From NCBI RefSeq assembly GCF_002262885.1, contig NZ_NKYF01000007.1, positions 186,001-250,000 of the forward strand: 64,000 bases of DNA, given 5' to 3'. This document shows positions 33,703 to 41,034 of this stretch, one piece after another. The notes beneath the pieces were generated by a model that worked only from the letters and a program-made list of their open reading frames with translations, was not told the origin of the DNA and ran no database searches. Within the stretch, counting starts at the first letter, position 1, and the number at the start of each line of letters is the position of its first letter. The position numbers and the translations under genes are program-made. This DNA comes from Pseudonocardia sp. MH-G8. Its GTDB lineage: Bacteria > Actinomycetota > Actinomycetes > Mycobacteriales > Pseudonocardiaceae.

Positions 33703-33729
33703 GGGCAGGACGGTTGGGAGATCCTGCCC
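33703..33729 (+). terminator. Hairpin between methyltransferase and gntR
   Basis: GGGCAGGA and TCCTGCCC form a perfect 8-bp stem around an 11-base loop, 20 bases before the gntR ATG. No run of T follows, so as a Rho-independent terminator it would be of the U-less kind sometimes proposed in actinomycetes. It could instead act in the gntR leader. The adjoining TTGTAGGGCAG (33698-33708) partly matches the operator at 34489. Confidence 0.4.
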
Positions 33730-33749
33730 GACGCTGCGATGATCGCGCG

Positions 33750-34448
33750 ATGAGCACGTCACCCGGAACAGGTTCTGTGGTCGACCGCATCGCCGGCGAG
33801 CTGCGACGGCGGATCCGTCGGGGCGAGCTCGTCGGCGGGCAGCGGTTGATCGAGGCCGACTGGACCCAGGAGCTCGGGGTCAGTCGCGGCCCGGTGCGCG
33901 AAGCGCTCGGCCGGTTGGCGAGCGAAGGTCTCGTGGTCATCGAGGCGAAGCGCGGTGCCGTGGTGCGGCGGTTGCTCGCCAAGGACATCGACGACCTGTA
34001 CGAGGCGCGAGCGGCCATCGAGGGGCAGGCCGCTGCGGCGGCCGCTCGACGCATCGACGAAGGCGGCCACCGGGCCGATCTCGAGAAGCTCCTGGCCGAG
34101 CACGAAGAGTTCGCCGGTGGTGGCGAGTTCGGGCAGTACCTGGCGGCGAGCGTGCGCTTCCACGAGCTGGTGCTGGAGATCGCGGACAACGAGATCCTCT
34201 CGCGGCTCGGCGGTCAGCTCCACGTCATGGCCTACCACCTGCAGACGACGCGGGTGGCCAGGGCGACCGGACCGGTCTCGCACCTGACCGTGTCGGGTTC
34301 CGTGCGGTGCCACCGCGACATCGGCGCGGCCATCCTGCGGGGTGACGCCGAGGCTGCGGAGCGCCTGATGCGTGAACACCAGATGGCGACGCGCGACGGC
34401 ATCCTCGCCGTCGACCGTGACAGCGGCGCGGAGATCAACCGGCTCTGA
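33750..34448 (+). CDS. GntR/FadR-family transcriptional regulator (FCD domain)
   Basis: A 232-residue regulator with an N-terminal winged helix (about residues 8-75, VVDRIAGELRRRIRRGELVG, VSRGPVREALGRLASEGLV) and FCD effector domain (about 85-220; SVRFHELVLEIADNEI, CHRDIGAAILRGD). FCD proteins commonly respond to a small carboxylic acid. It immediately precedes, on the same strand, the seven-gene operon at 34539-40962, whose promoter carries TTGTCCTACAA across the -10. A related sequence precedes gntR itself. It is therefore the probable pathway repressor. Confidence 0.92.
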   Translation: MSTSPGTGSVVDRIAGELRRRIRRGELVGGQRLIEADWTQELGVSRGPVREALGRLASEGLVVIEAKRGAVVRRLLAKDIDDLYEARAAIEGQAAAAAARRIDEGGHRADLEKLLAEHEEFAGGGEFGQYLAASVRFHELVLEIADNEILSRLGGQLHVMAYHLQTTRVARATGPVSHLTVSGSVRCHRDIGAAILRGDAEAAERLMREHQMATRDGILAVDRDSGAEINRL

Positions 34449-34463
34449 CGAGCTGTTCCCTCG

Positions 34464-34499
34464 TTGACGGGATCAGTGCCGGACTCTATTGTCCTACAA
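34464..34499 (+). promoter_or_regulatory. Promoter and GntR-type operator of the 34539-40962 operon
   Basis: TTGACG (34464-34469), a 17-base spacer and TATTGT (34487-34492) form a good sigma-70-type promoter. The inverted repeat TTGT-CCT-ACAA (34489-34499) covers the -10 and the start region, so a bound repressor would block RNA polymerase. It lies 15 bases after the gntR stop and 39 bases before the first operon gene. Confidence 0.65.
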
Positions 34500-34538
34500 C
34501 ATGGTAAGGCAAACAGCGTCGTTCGTCCGGGGTGCTCG

Positions 34539-35105
34539 ATGACCCTCGCCCTCGATCCTTCGCATTCGGTACTCGTGCTGGTCGACCTCCAGAACGGGGT
34601 CGTGGGGATGCCTGTCGCTCCGCTGTCCGGCGAGCAGGTCGTCGCCGCCGCGACCACGCTCGCCGCCCGGTTCCGCGGCCTCGGTGCGCCGGTCGTCACC
34701 GTCACCGTCGCGTACCCCACCGGCGACGCACCGCCGGTCGATGCGCCGCTCCCGCCGATGCCGGCGAGCATGCCGCCGGGCTGGGACGAGATCGTCGACG
34801 GGCTCGCCGAGCCCGAGACCGACATCCGGGTCACCAAGCGCGGGTGGGGGGCTTTCGCCGGCACCGGCCTCGCCGAGACCCTGCGTGCGCGCGGGGTCGA
34901 CACCGTGGTGGTCGCCGGGATCGCCACGAACTTCGGTGTCGAGCAGACCGTGCGCGAGGCCGTCTCCCACGGGTTCGCCGTCCTGGTGGCGTCCGACGCG
35001 ACGTCGAGCGTGTCCGCCGAGCACCACGAGTTCTCGCTCACCCGGGTCCTGCCGATGTTGAGTCGCGTTCGCGGTGTCGACGAGCTCGTCAAGGCGTTCC
35101 CGTGA
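34539..35105 (+). CDS. Isochorismatase-fold hydrolase lacking the catalytic cysteine
   Basis: A 188-residue isochorismatase/cysteine-hydrolase fold protein. It shows the conserved aspartate in VLVDLQNGVVG and the lysine in VTKRGWGAF. The position of the nucleophile reads GIATNFGVEQTV, with glycine instead of the cysteine of nicotinamidases and RutB-type amidases. True isochorismatases (EntB, PhzD) also have glycine there and cleave a vinyl ether without it. The gene therefore may not be an amidase; its reaction is open. ATG at 34539 is the family-length start. It opens the GntR-controlled operon and overlaps the next gene by GTGA. Confidence 0.85.
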   Translation: MTLALDPSHSVLVLVDLQNGVVGMPVAPLSGEQVVAAATTLAARFRGLGAPVVTVTVAYPTGDAPPVDAPLPPMPASMPPGWDEIVDGLAEPETDIRVTKRGWGAFAGTGLAETLRARGVDTVVVAGIATNFGVEQTVREAVSHGFAVLVASDATSSVSAEHHEFSLTRVLPMLSRVRGVDELVKAFP

Positions 35106-36349
35106 CCGGCATGACCATGACCGAGAAGATCCTCGCCGCCCACTCCGGACGCGACTCGGTTCGTCCGGGCGACATCGTGGTGCCCTCGGTCGACATCGTC
35201 GTGCCGCTCGACATGAACTTCTACGACTCGATGTGGGCCGAACCGACACGGGTCTTCGACCCGGACCGGATCGTCGTGATCTTCGATCACGTGGTGCCCG
35301 CCCCGAGCCGGCAGGTGGGCGAGGCGCTGGAGCGGGGCCGGGCTTTCGCCGCGAAGCACGGGATAACCCGGGTGCACGACGTCGGTCCGAACCAGGGAAT
35401 CTGCCACCAGCTCATCGCCGACGTCCCGTACGCGATGCCGGGCGAACTCCTGGTGTGCGTGGACAGCCACACCTGCAGCGGTGGGGCGCTCAACTGCGCG
35501 GCGCGGGGGATCGGCGCCCCGGAGCTGATCTACACGATGGCGAAGGGATACACCTGGTTCCAGGTCGGGGAGACGGTCCGTTACGAGCTGACCGGGGCGC
35601 TCGCCCCGCACGTGGCGGCCAAGGACCTGTTCCTGCACCTCGCCGACCGCTACGGCGCACACGTCGGGCAGAACATGGAGTTCGGAGGCCCGTCGCTGGC
35701 GAACCTGACCCTCGACCAGCGTCGCACCCTGACCACGATGTGCGCAGAGGTGAGCGCGGAGTTCGCGATCGCCGAGCCGGACGAGGTGTTGCGGGAGCAC
35801 CTCGAGTCACGTGGCCGCACGATGGACGGCGCCGTCCGCCCGGACGCGGACGCGACCTACGCCGCGGTCCGCACCATCGACCTGGCGGATGTGGAACCCA
35901 CGGTCGGGCTTCCCGGATCGGTCGTGCACAACACGGCAGGAGTCACCAGCGTCCGTGGCACGCGGGTCAACCGCGCCTTCATCGGCTCGTGTGCCAACGG
36001 CACGATCGCCGACCTGCGCGAGGCCGCCGCGGTGCTCTCGGGCCGGAAGGTCTCGCCCGACGTGACGCTGTTCGTCACACCCGGGTCGCAGGCCATCTAC
36101 CGGCAGGCCGTGCACGAGGGCCTCGTCGCCACGCTCGCCGACGCCGGCGCCGTCGTCACGGTGTCGTCGTGCGGCATGTGCGCCGGGTTCCAGAACTCGC
36201 TGGGACCGACGGACGTGTGCATCGCCTCGAGCACCCGCAACTTCGCGGGGCGCATGGGCCATCCGGACGCGCAGATCTACCTGGCGTCCTCCGGCACGGT
36301 CGCCGCCTCCGCGGTGGCCGGGTCGATCGCCGACATCCGCGACTTCTAG
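35102..36349 (+). CDS. Aconitase-family dehydratase large subunit (LeuC/DmdA-like)
   Basis: A 415-residue protein of the 3-isopropylmalate/2,3-dimethylmalate/homoaconitate dehydratase large-subunit family, which adds or removes water across the double bond of a cis-dicarboxylate using a [4Fe-4S] cluster. It has VCVDSHTCSGG and cluster cysteines in FIGSCANGTIADL and SCGMCAGFQNS, so the cluster should be intact. GTG start overlapping the isochorismatase stop. The stop is a TAG within a 12-base tandem repeat; without it the frame would continue straight into the small subunit. With a PEP-mutase-type lyase downstream it resembles dimethylmalate or citramalate routes more than leucine synthesis. 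Confidence 0.9.
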   Translation: MTGMTMTEKILAAHSGRDSVRPGDIVVPSVDIVVPLDMNFYDSMWAEPTRVFDPDRIVVIFDHVVPAPSRQVGEALERGRAFAAKHGITRVHDVGPNQGICHQLIADVPYAMPGELLVCVDSHTCSGGALNCAARGIGAPELIYTMAKGYTWFQVGETVRYELTGALAPHVAAKDLFLHLADRYGAHVGQNMEFGGPSLANLTLDQRRTLTTMCAEVSAEFAIAEPDEVLREHLESRGRTMDGAVRPDADATYAAVRTIDLADVEPTVGLPGSVVHNTAGVTSVRGTRVNRAFIGSCANGTIADLREAAAVLSGRKVSPDVTLFVTPGSQAIYRQAVHEGLVATLADAGAVVTVSSCGMCAGFQNSLGPTDVCIASSTRNFAGRMGHPDAQIYLASSGTVAASAVAGSIADIRDF

Positions 36350-36386
36350 AGCGACTTCCAGAGCGACTCCCAGAGCGATTTCCAGG
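36339..36386 (+). repeat. Four 12-bp tandem repeats joining dehydratase subunit genes
   Basis: Units are GCGACTTCTAGA, GCGACTTCCAGA, GCGACTCCCAGA and GCGATTTCCAGG. They start in the last codons of the large subunit, include its TAG stop and end at the AGGAGG of the small subunit. Read in the large-subunit frame the later units encode S-D-(F/S)-Q, and the TAG takes the place of a CAG glutamine codon. Confidence 0.9.
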
Positions 36387-36394
36387 AGGGCCCC

Positions 36395-36904
36395 ATGCAC
36401 GCCACGGGACGGGTCTGGCGCTTCGGCCACGACATCAACACCGACCTCATCCAGCCGATGCACACCGTGTTCAAGCCGCTGACCGAACAGCACCGCTACG
36501 TCTTCGAGGCGAACCGCCCCGGTTGGGTCGACCTCGTCGAGCCGGGCGACGTGATCGTCGCGGGCCGCAACTTCGGCACCGGTTCCAGCCGGCCGGCGGC
36601 CAAGCTCCTGGTCGACCTGGGGATCGGCGCGCTCATCGCCGACTCGATCAACTGGCTGTTCTTCCGCAACTGCGTGAACTTCGCGCTGCCGGCACTGAGC
36701 TGCCCCGGAGCGAGCGCGATGTTCACCGAGGGACAGCACGCCCGGCTGGACCTCGCTGCCGGCCGGGTCGAGAACACCGATACCGGGCAGACGCGGCACG
36801 GAACGCCGTGGACTCCCGAGCTGCTCGACATCGTGGCGGCGGGAGGGCTGCTGAAGCAGCTCGAACGCGACGGGCTGCTCGTCGCCGGGCGCTCCGATGG
36901 GTGA
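36395..36904 (+). CDS. Aconitase-family dehydratase small subunit (LeuD/DmdB-like)
   Basis: A 169-residue swivel-domain protein, partner of the preceding large subunit. The signature GRNFGTGSSRPAAKLLVDLG (about residues 51-70) holds the substrate-binding serine and arginine, and it starts with WRFGHDINTDLIQP as usual. Length is normal. ATG with AGGAGG about 6 bases upstream. It is in the same reading frame as the large subunit, separated by the repeat of 15 sense codons after a TAG. It overlaps the lyase gene by 8 bases. Together the pair would hydrate a maleate-type or isomerise a malate-type acid. Confidence 0.9.
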   Translation: MHATGRVWRFGHDINTDLIQPMHTVFKPLTEQHRYVFEANRPGWVDLVEPGDVIVAGRNFGTGSSRPAAKLLVDLGIGALIADSINWLFFRNCVNFALPALSCPGASAMFTEGQHARLDLAAGRVENTDTGQTRHGTPWTPELLDIVAAGGLLKQLERDGLLVAGRSDG

Positions 36905-37769
36905 CCCGGCCACTGCGCTCCGGGCGCTCGTCGAGCAGGGCCCGGTCCTCGTGCCGGCCTGCTACGACGGCATCTCGGCCGCGGTACTGGAGCAGGCGGG
37001 CTTCTCGGCGCTGGGGGTCTCGGGTGCAGGGCTGGCAATGAGCCGGCTCGGCGTCCCCGATCTCGGGCTGCTGACGCTGACCGAGCTGGTCGAATCCGTC
37101 CGCCCGATCGTCCGGCGTGCCGGCGTGCCGGTCCTGGTGGATGCGGACACCGGATTCGGCGGGGCGCTCAACGTGCTGCGCACCGTGGAGGAGCTCGTCG
37201 GGGCCGGGGTAGCGGCCATCCAGCTGGAGGACCAGGTCGCGCCCAAGCGGTGCGGCCACCTCGGGGGCAAAGCCGTCGTGGGGGCCGAGGAGTTCGTCGA
37301 GCGGATCGCCGCCGCGGTCCTCGGCCGCGGGAGCTCCGACTCGATGATCGTCGCTCGGACCGACGCGCTGGCCGTGCACGGGATCGACGACGCGCTCGAG
37401 CGGGGACGGCAGGCCGTTGCCGCCGGGGCCGACCTCGTGTTCGTCGAGGCACCCACGTCACTCGAGGAGGTCGAGCGGATCGGCGCGGAGTTCCGCGGCC
37501 ACGCGCTCTACAACCTCGCCACGGGCGGCCGCAGCCCGGCCCTCCCGGTGGATCGCCTCGGCGAGCTGGGCTACGGGCTGGTGGTCTGTCCGACCGTTGC
37601 CCTCTACCCCACGGTCCACGCGCTGCGCGCCGCCGCGGCCGAACTGCGCCGCACGGGCACCGACGCCCACCTGCAGGAGCTCGACCTGTCCCCGGCCGGG
37701 CTGTTCGACGTGGTCGGGCTGACCGGCTGGCTGGACCTCGACGCGCGGATCGCCCGCGCTGCCCACTGA
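36897..37769 (+). CDS. Isocitrate lyase/PEP mutase-family C-C lyase
   Basis: A 290-residue TIM-barrel protein of the isocitrate lyase/PEP mutase superfamily. The active-site loop reads KRCGHLGGK (about residues 115-123). The cysteine marks true lyases such as 2-methylisocitrate and 2,3-dimethylmalate lyase rather than PEP mutase or hydrolases. VDADTGFG and IVARTDAL hold metal and substrate ligands. Such enzymes split a 2-hydroxy dicarboxylate into pyruvate (or glyoxylate/oxaloacetate) and a short acid. Directly after a LeuCD-type hydratase it would cleave the hydrated product, for example dimethylmalate to pyruvate and propionate or citramalate to pyruvate and acetate (inference). Overlaps the small-subunit gene. 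Confidence 0.9.
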   Translation: MGDPATALRALVEQGPVLVPACYDGISAAVLEQAGFSALGVSGAGLAMSRLGVPDLGLLTLTELVESVRPIVRRAGVPVLVDADTGFGGALNVLRTVEELVGAGVAAIQLEDQVAPKRCGHLGGKAVVGAEEFVERIAAAVLGRGSSDSMIVARTDALAVHGIDDALERGRQAVAAGADLVFVEAPTSLEEVERIGAEFRGHALYNLATGGRSPALPVDRLGELGYGLVVCPTVALYPTVHALRAAAAELRRTGTDAHLQELDLSPAGLFDVVGLTGWLDLDARIARAAH

Positions 37770-37786
37770 CGCTGATTGGAGATCCG

Positions 37787-38929
37787 ATGACGTACCTCCC
37801 GACCGTGCCGCGAACGACCGCCGGTCCGTTGTTCGCCGACACCGGCCTCAAACTCGGGGTCTTCGGCCTGAACGTCACCTCGGCCGGAGCCGTCACCGCC
37901 TCGCCCGAACGGCACGAGATCGACTGGGACCAGAACGTCCGGCTGGTCCAGATGGCCGAGGAAGCAGGTTTCGAGGCTGCCATTCCCTTCTCCCGCTGGC
38001 GCGGGTTCGAAGGTCGCACCGATCCGTGGGGGCGCAGCTTCGACCCCTACACCTGGGCTGCCGCCCTGGCGGCACTGACCAGCAGGATCACCCTGTTCGC
38101 CACCTCGCATTGCCTGACCGTGTCCCCGGTCATGGCCGCGAAGCAGATCGCCACGATCGACGCCATCTCCAGCGGCCGGGTCGGGCTCAACGTCGTCGCC
38201 GGCTGGTTCGCCAAGGAACTGCGGATGTTCGGGGTCGAGACGCTCGACCACGAGGCCCGGTACGGATACTCCGAGGAGTGGCTCCAGGTCGTCCTGCGCC
38301 TGTGGGAGGGCGGCGAGGACTTCGATTTCCAGGGGCAGTGGCTGACCGTCGAGAACGGCATCAGCCGGCCCGGGCCCGTTCAGCGGCCGCATCCACCGAT
38401 CATGAACGCCGCCTTCTCCGCGCGCGGGCACCAGCTCGCCGCCCGGTACGCCGACCTGTCGTTCGTCTCCGCGCTCGACGCAGCCGCCGCCGGCGCGAAG
38501 GTCCGGGAGATCCGGGAGGTGGCCGCCGGGTTCGGCCGCGAACAGTCGGTCTGGATCGCCGCGAGCGTGGTCTGTGCCGAGACCGACCGCGAGGCCAGGG
38601 CTCTCGTCGAACGCTGGTCGGAGATCGACCTCGACGACGTCGCGGTGCGCAACGCGATCGAGTGGACCATGGGCGGGGCGCGGATGCCGCAGGAGCAGCA
38701 CCGGCAGCTCACCAAGGCCGTCGCGTCGACCATGGCCGGCTACCCGCTGGTCGGCACCCCGGCGAGGATCGCCGAACAGCTGGCCGAATTGCACGCGGCC
38801 GGGATCGACGGGGTGGCACTGACCTGGATGAACTACGAGGCGGGGATCCCCCGGTTCATCGACGAGGTCCTGCCGATCCTGGAACGCGAGGGTGTCCGCC
38901 GGTCGGTAGCGGCGGCGAGCGCCCGATGA
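37787..38929 (+). CDS. LLM-class flavin-dependent monooxygenase (RutA-like)
   Basis: A 380-residue luciferase-like monooxygenase using reduced flavin and oxygen. The sequence is closest in feel to the pyrimidine monooxygenase RutA and related amide-bond-cleaving flavoproteins: IPFSRWRGFEGRTDPWG, SFDPYTWAAALAA, MAAKQIATIDAISSGR, GLNVVAGWFAKELRMFG and RYGYSEEWLQVVLRLWE. RutA-type enzymes open cyclic amides or ureas oxidatively. ATG at 37787 with TGGAG upstream; the stop overlaps the SDR start (ATGA). No flavin reductase is in the operon. Substrate inferred only from context. Confidence 0.88.
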   Translation: MTYLPTVPRTTAGPLFADTGLKLGVFGLNVTSAGAVTASPERHEIDWDQNVRLVQMAEEAGFEAAIPFSRWRGFEGRTDPWGRSFDPYTWAAALAALTSRITLFATSHCLTVSPVMAAKQIATIDAISSGRVGLNVVAGWFAKELRMFGVETLDHEARYGYSEEWLQVVLRLWEGGEDFDFQGQWLTVENGISRPGPVQRPHPPIMNAAFSARGHQLAARYADLSFVSALDAAAAGAKVREIREVAAGFGREQSVWIAASVVCAETDREARALVERWSEIDLDDVAVRNAIEWTMGGARMPQEQHRQLTKAVASTMAGYPLVGTPARIAEQLAELHAAGIDGVALTWMNYEAGIPRFIDEVLPILEREGVRRSVAAASAR

Positions 38930-39672
38930 GCGGACGCTTCCTGGGCAAGGCCGCGGTGGTCACCGGAGCGTCCGGCGATCTCGGGCGGCTGCTCTGCGAG
39001 GCCCTTCTCGACGAGGGCTGCTCGGTCGTCGGGATCGACGTCGACGCCGCGGGGGGCGAGCTGATGCAGGCACAGGCCCGCGAAGCGGGTCGCGATCTCA
39101 CCTTCCGGCAGGTCGACGTCGCGGAAGCGGATGCCGTTGCGGCCTTCGGGCGCGACAGCGGTCCCGTCGACATCGTGGTGAACGCGGCGGGAGTGATCTC
39201 CTACGCCCGTATCGGGGAAACCACCGCCGAGGAGTGGGACCGGGTCATGGGGGTGAACGTGCGCGGGGCGTTCCTCGTCACGAAGGCCCTCGAGCCGGTC
39301 CTCCGCGACGGCGGCTCGGTGATCAACATCGCGTCGTCGGCGGCGCTGCGGGCCGGAGCCGGCTGGTCGGCCTACAGCGTGTCCAAGGCAGGCCTGGTCG
39401 CGTTCACCAAGGTCGCTGCCGCCGAGCTCGCCCCCCGGGCACGTGTCAACGTGGTGTGCCCCGGCGCCCTGGACACCCGGATGCCGCACCGGCTGCTCGA
39501 CGGGCACCCGGCCAAGGACGCGGTACTGGAGCAGATGGCCCAGGCCTCGATGCTGGGCCGGCTCGGCGAGGCGCGGGAAGTCGTGCCGCTCTGCCTGTTC
39601 CTGGCCGGCGCCGAGGCCGGTCTCGTCACCGGTGCGACGATCGCCGTCGACGGCGGCATGACGGCCTGGTGA
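38926..39672 (+). CDS. Short-chain dehydrogenase/reductase
   Basis: A 248-residue classical SDR of the FabG-like group: TGASGDLGRLLCEAL at residues 13-27, DIVVNAAG, serine in INIASSAALRAG, YSVSK active site and a C-terminal VTGATIAVDGGM. It interconverts an alcohol and a ketone with NAD(P). The start overlaps the monooxygenase stop (ATGA). Its place suggests oxidation or reduction of an intermediate before ring opening or after C-C cleavage; which one cannot be told from sequence. Ends 3 bases before the carrier gene. Confidence 0.92.
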   Translation: MSGRFLGKAAVVTGASGDLGRLLCEALLDEGCSVVGIDVDAAGGELMQAQAREAGRDLTFRQVDVAEADAVAAFGRDSGPVDIVVNAAGVISYARIGETTAEEWDRVMGVNVRGAFLVTKALEPVLRDGGSVINIASSAALRAGAGWSAYSVSKAGLVAFTKVAAAELAPRARVNVVCPGALDTRMPHRLLDGHPAKDAVLEQMAQASMLGRLGEAREVVPLCLFLAGAEAGLVTGATIAVDGGMTAW

Positions 39673-39675
39673 CCT

Positions 39676-40962
39676 GTGGCCCTCACCGCCCTCATCTCGA
39701 TCGCAGTTCTCGCGCTCATCATCGTCGTCGCGACGGTCAGCCCGGTGAACCTGGGCGCCCTCGCCTTCGTCGCGGCCTTCGTCGTCGGCGGGATCCTGGA
39801 TGGGGAATCCACGCGGGACGTGCTCGGTGAATTTCCCGCGGACATGTTCGTCGTGCTGGTCGGGATCACCTACCTGTTCGGGATCGCCAGGAGCAACGGG
39901 ACCGTGGACCGGGTGATCGAGCGGACCTTCCGCGCGGTGCGCGGACGGGCTGCTGCTCTCCCGTGGGTCTTCTTCGGGCTGTCCACCGTGCTCTGCGGCA
40001 TCGGCGGGAACCCCGGCGCCGTCGCCGTGATCCTCCTGCCCGTCGGCATGGCCATCGCGTCGGCGCACGGTGTGCGGCCGCTGGTCGTGGCGATCACCAT
40101 CGGTATGGGGGCGACGGCGGGCACGTTCTCCCCGTTGGGTGTTCTCGGTATCACCATTCGAGGTATCCAGGCCGGCAACGGGCTGGCCTTCGACCCGATC
40201 CTCCTGTTCGTCGCGACCCTGGTCGCGGGGGTCGTGGCGGCCGGCGCGGCGACGGTGCTCATCGGATCGGGCCGGCCGGTGGCCGTTGCGACCGACCCGG
40301 TCGCGGTCCGGCCCGGCGGGGGAGCGGCAACCGGACCGGCCTCGGACCCGGGACCGCGCGCCGGTCTCGGCGTCGAGTGCACCGTCACACTCGCCGCCTT
40401 CGTCGTGCTGGTGGCCGGCGCGCTCCTGTTCGCCATCGACATCGGCTTCCTCTCGCTGAGCATCGCGGTCCTGCTCGCACTCGCCTACCCGGCGTCGGGG
40501 CGAGCGGCCGTCCGGGACATCAGCTGGGGCGTCGTGCTGCTGCTGACCGGCGTCGTCACCTACGTCGGCGTCCTCGAGCGCAACGGCACGATCGCCTGGG
40601 CCGGCGACGCCGTGGCCTCGATCGAGCCCGCCCTGCTCGCCGCCCTGCTGGTCTGCCTGATCGGCGCGGTCGTCTCGGCATTCGCATCGACGATGGGCAT
40701 GGTGGTGGCGCTGGTGCCGATGACGGCGCCGCTCGTGCTGACCGGACAGGTGAGCCCGGTCGGCCTGGTCGTCGCGCTCGGCATCTCCTCGTCCCTGGTG
40801 GACGTCTCCCCGTTCTCCACCTGCGGCGCACTCGCGATGGCGAACGCGTCCGAACACGAACGTCGTGGTGTCTACCGGGGCCTTCTCGCGTTCTCCGCGT
40901 CGGTCGCCGTCATCGGTCCGCTCGCGAGCTGGGCGGTGCTGGTGGCGACGGGGTGGTTCTGA
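39676..40962 (+). CDS. MatC-like SLC13/ion-transporter superfamily dicarboxylate carrier
   Basis: A 428-residue permease with about 11-12 membrane helices and the N-terminal MatC_N-type layout (VSPVNLGALAFVAAFVVGGI, ADMFVVLVGITYLFGIARSN). Two pseudo-symmetric hairpin motifs, LCGIGGNPGAVAVILLP and ISSSLVDVSPFSTCGALA, are typical of the ion-transporter superfamily. MatC proteins carry malonate or other dicarboxylates. The GTG start lies 3 bases after the SDR stop, so it ends the operon. It probably imports the acid fed to the dehydratase and lyase, or exports an end product. It converges on a LysR gene. Confidence 0.88.
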   Translation: MALTALISIAVLALIIVVATVSPVNLGALAFVAAFVVGGILDGESTRDVLGEFPADMFVVLVGITYLFGIARSNGTVDRVIERTFRAVRGRAAALPWVFFGLSTVLCGIGGNPGAVAVILLPVGMAIASAHGVRPLVVAITIGMGATAGTFSPLGVLGITIRGIQAGNGLAFDPILLFVATLVAGVVAAGAATVLIGSGRPVAVATDPVAVRPGGGAATGPASDPGPRAGLGVECTVTLAAFVVLVAGALLFAIDIGFLSLSIAVLLALAYPASGRAAVRDISWGVVLLLTGVVTYVGVLERNGTIAWAGDAVASIEPALLAALLVCLIGAVVSAFASTMGMVVALVPMTAPLVLTGQVSPVGLVVALGISSSLVDVSPFSTCGALAMANASEHERRGVYRGLLAFSASVAVIGPLASWAVLVATGWF

Positions 40963-41034
40963 GCCGGTCCCGGCGCGAGATCCTCCGCCCGGGCCCGCGC
41001 TTCCGACCGCCGTCCCGACCGCGCGCGACGAACC

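Noticed and set aside
37787..38929. Naming the LLM protein rutA and the isochorismatase protein rutB
   Set aside because: Resemblance is to the wider RutA-like group only; the other rut genes are absent and the RutB cysteine is missing.
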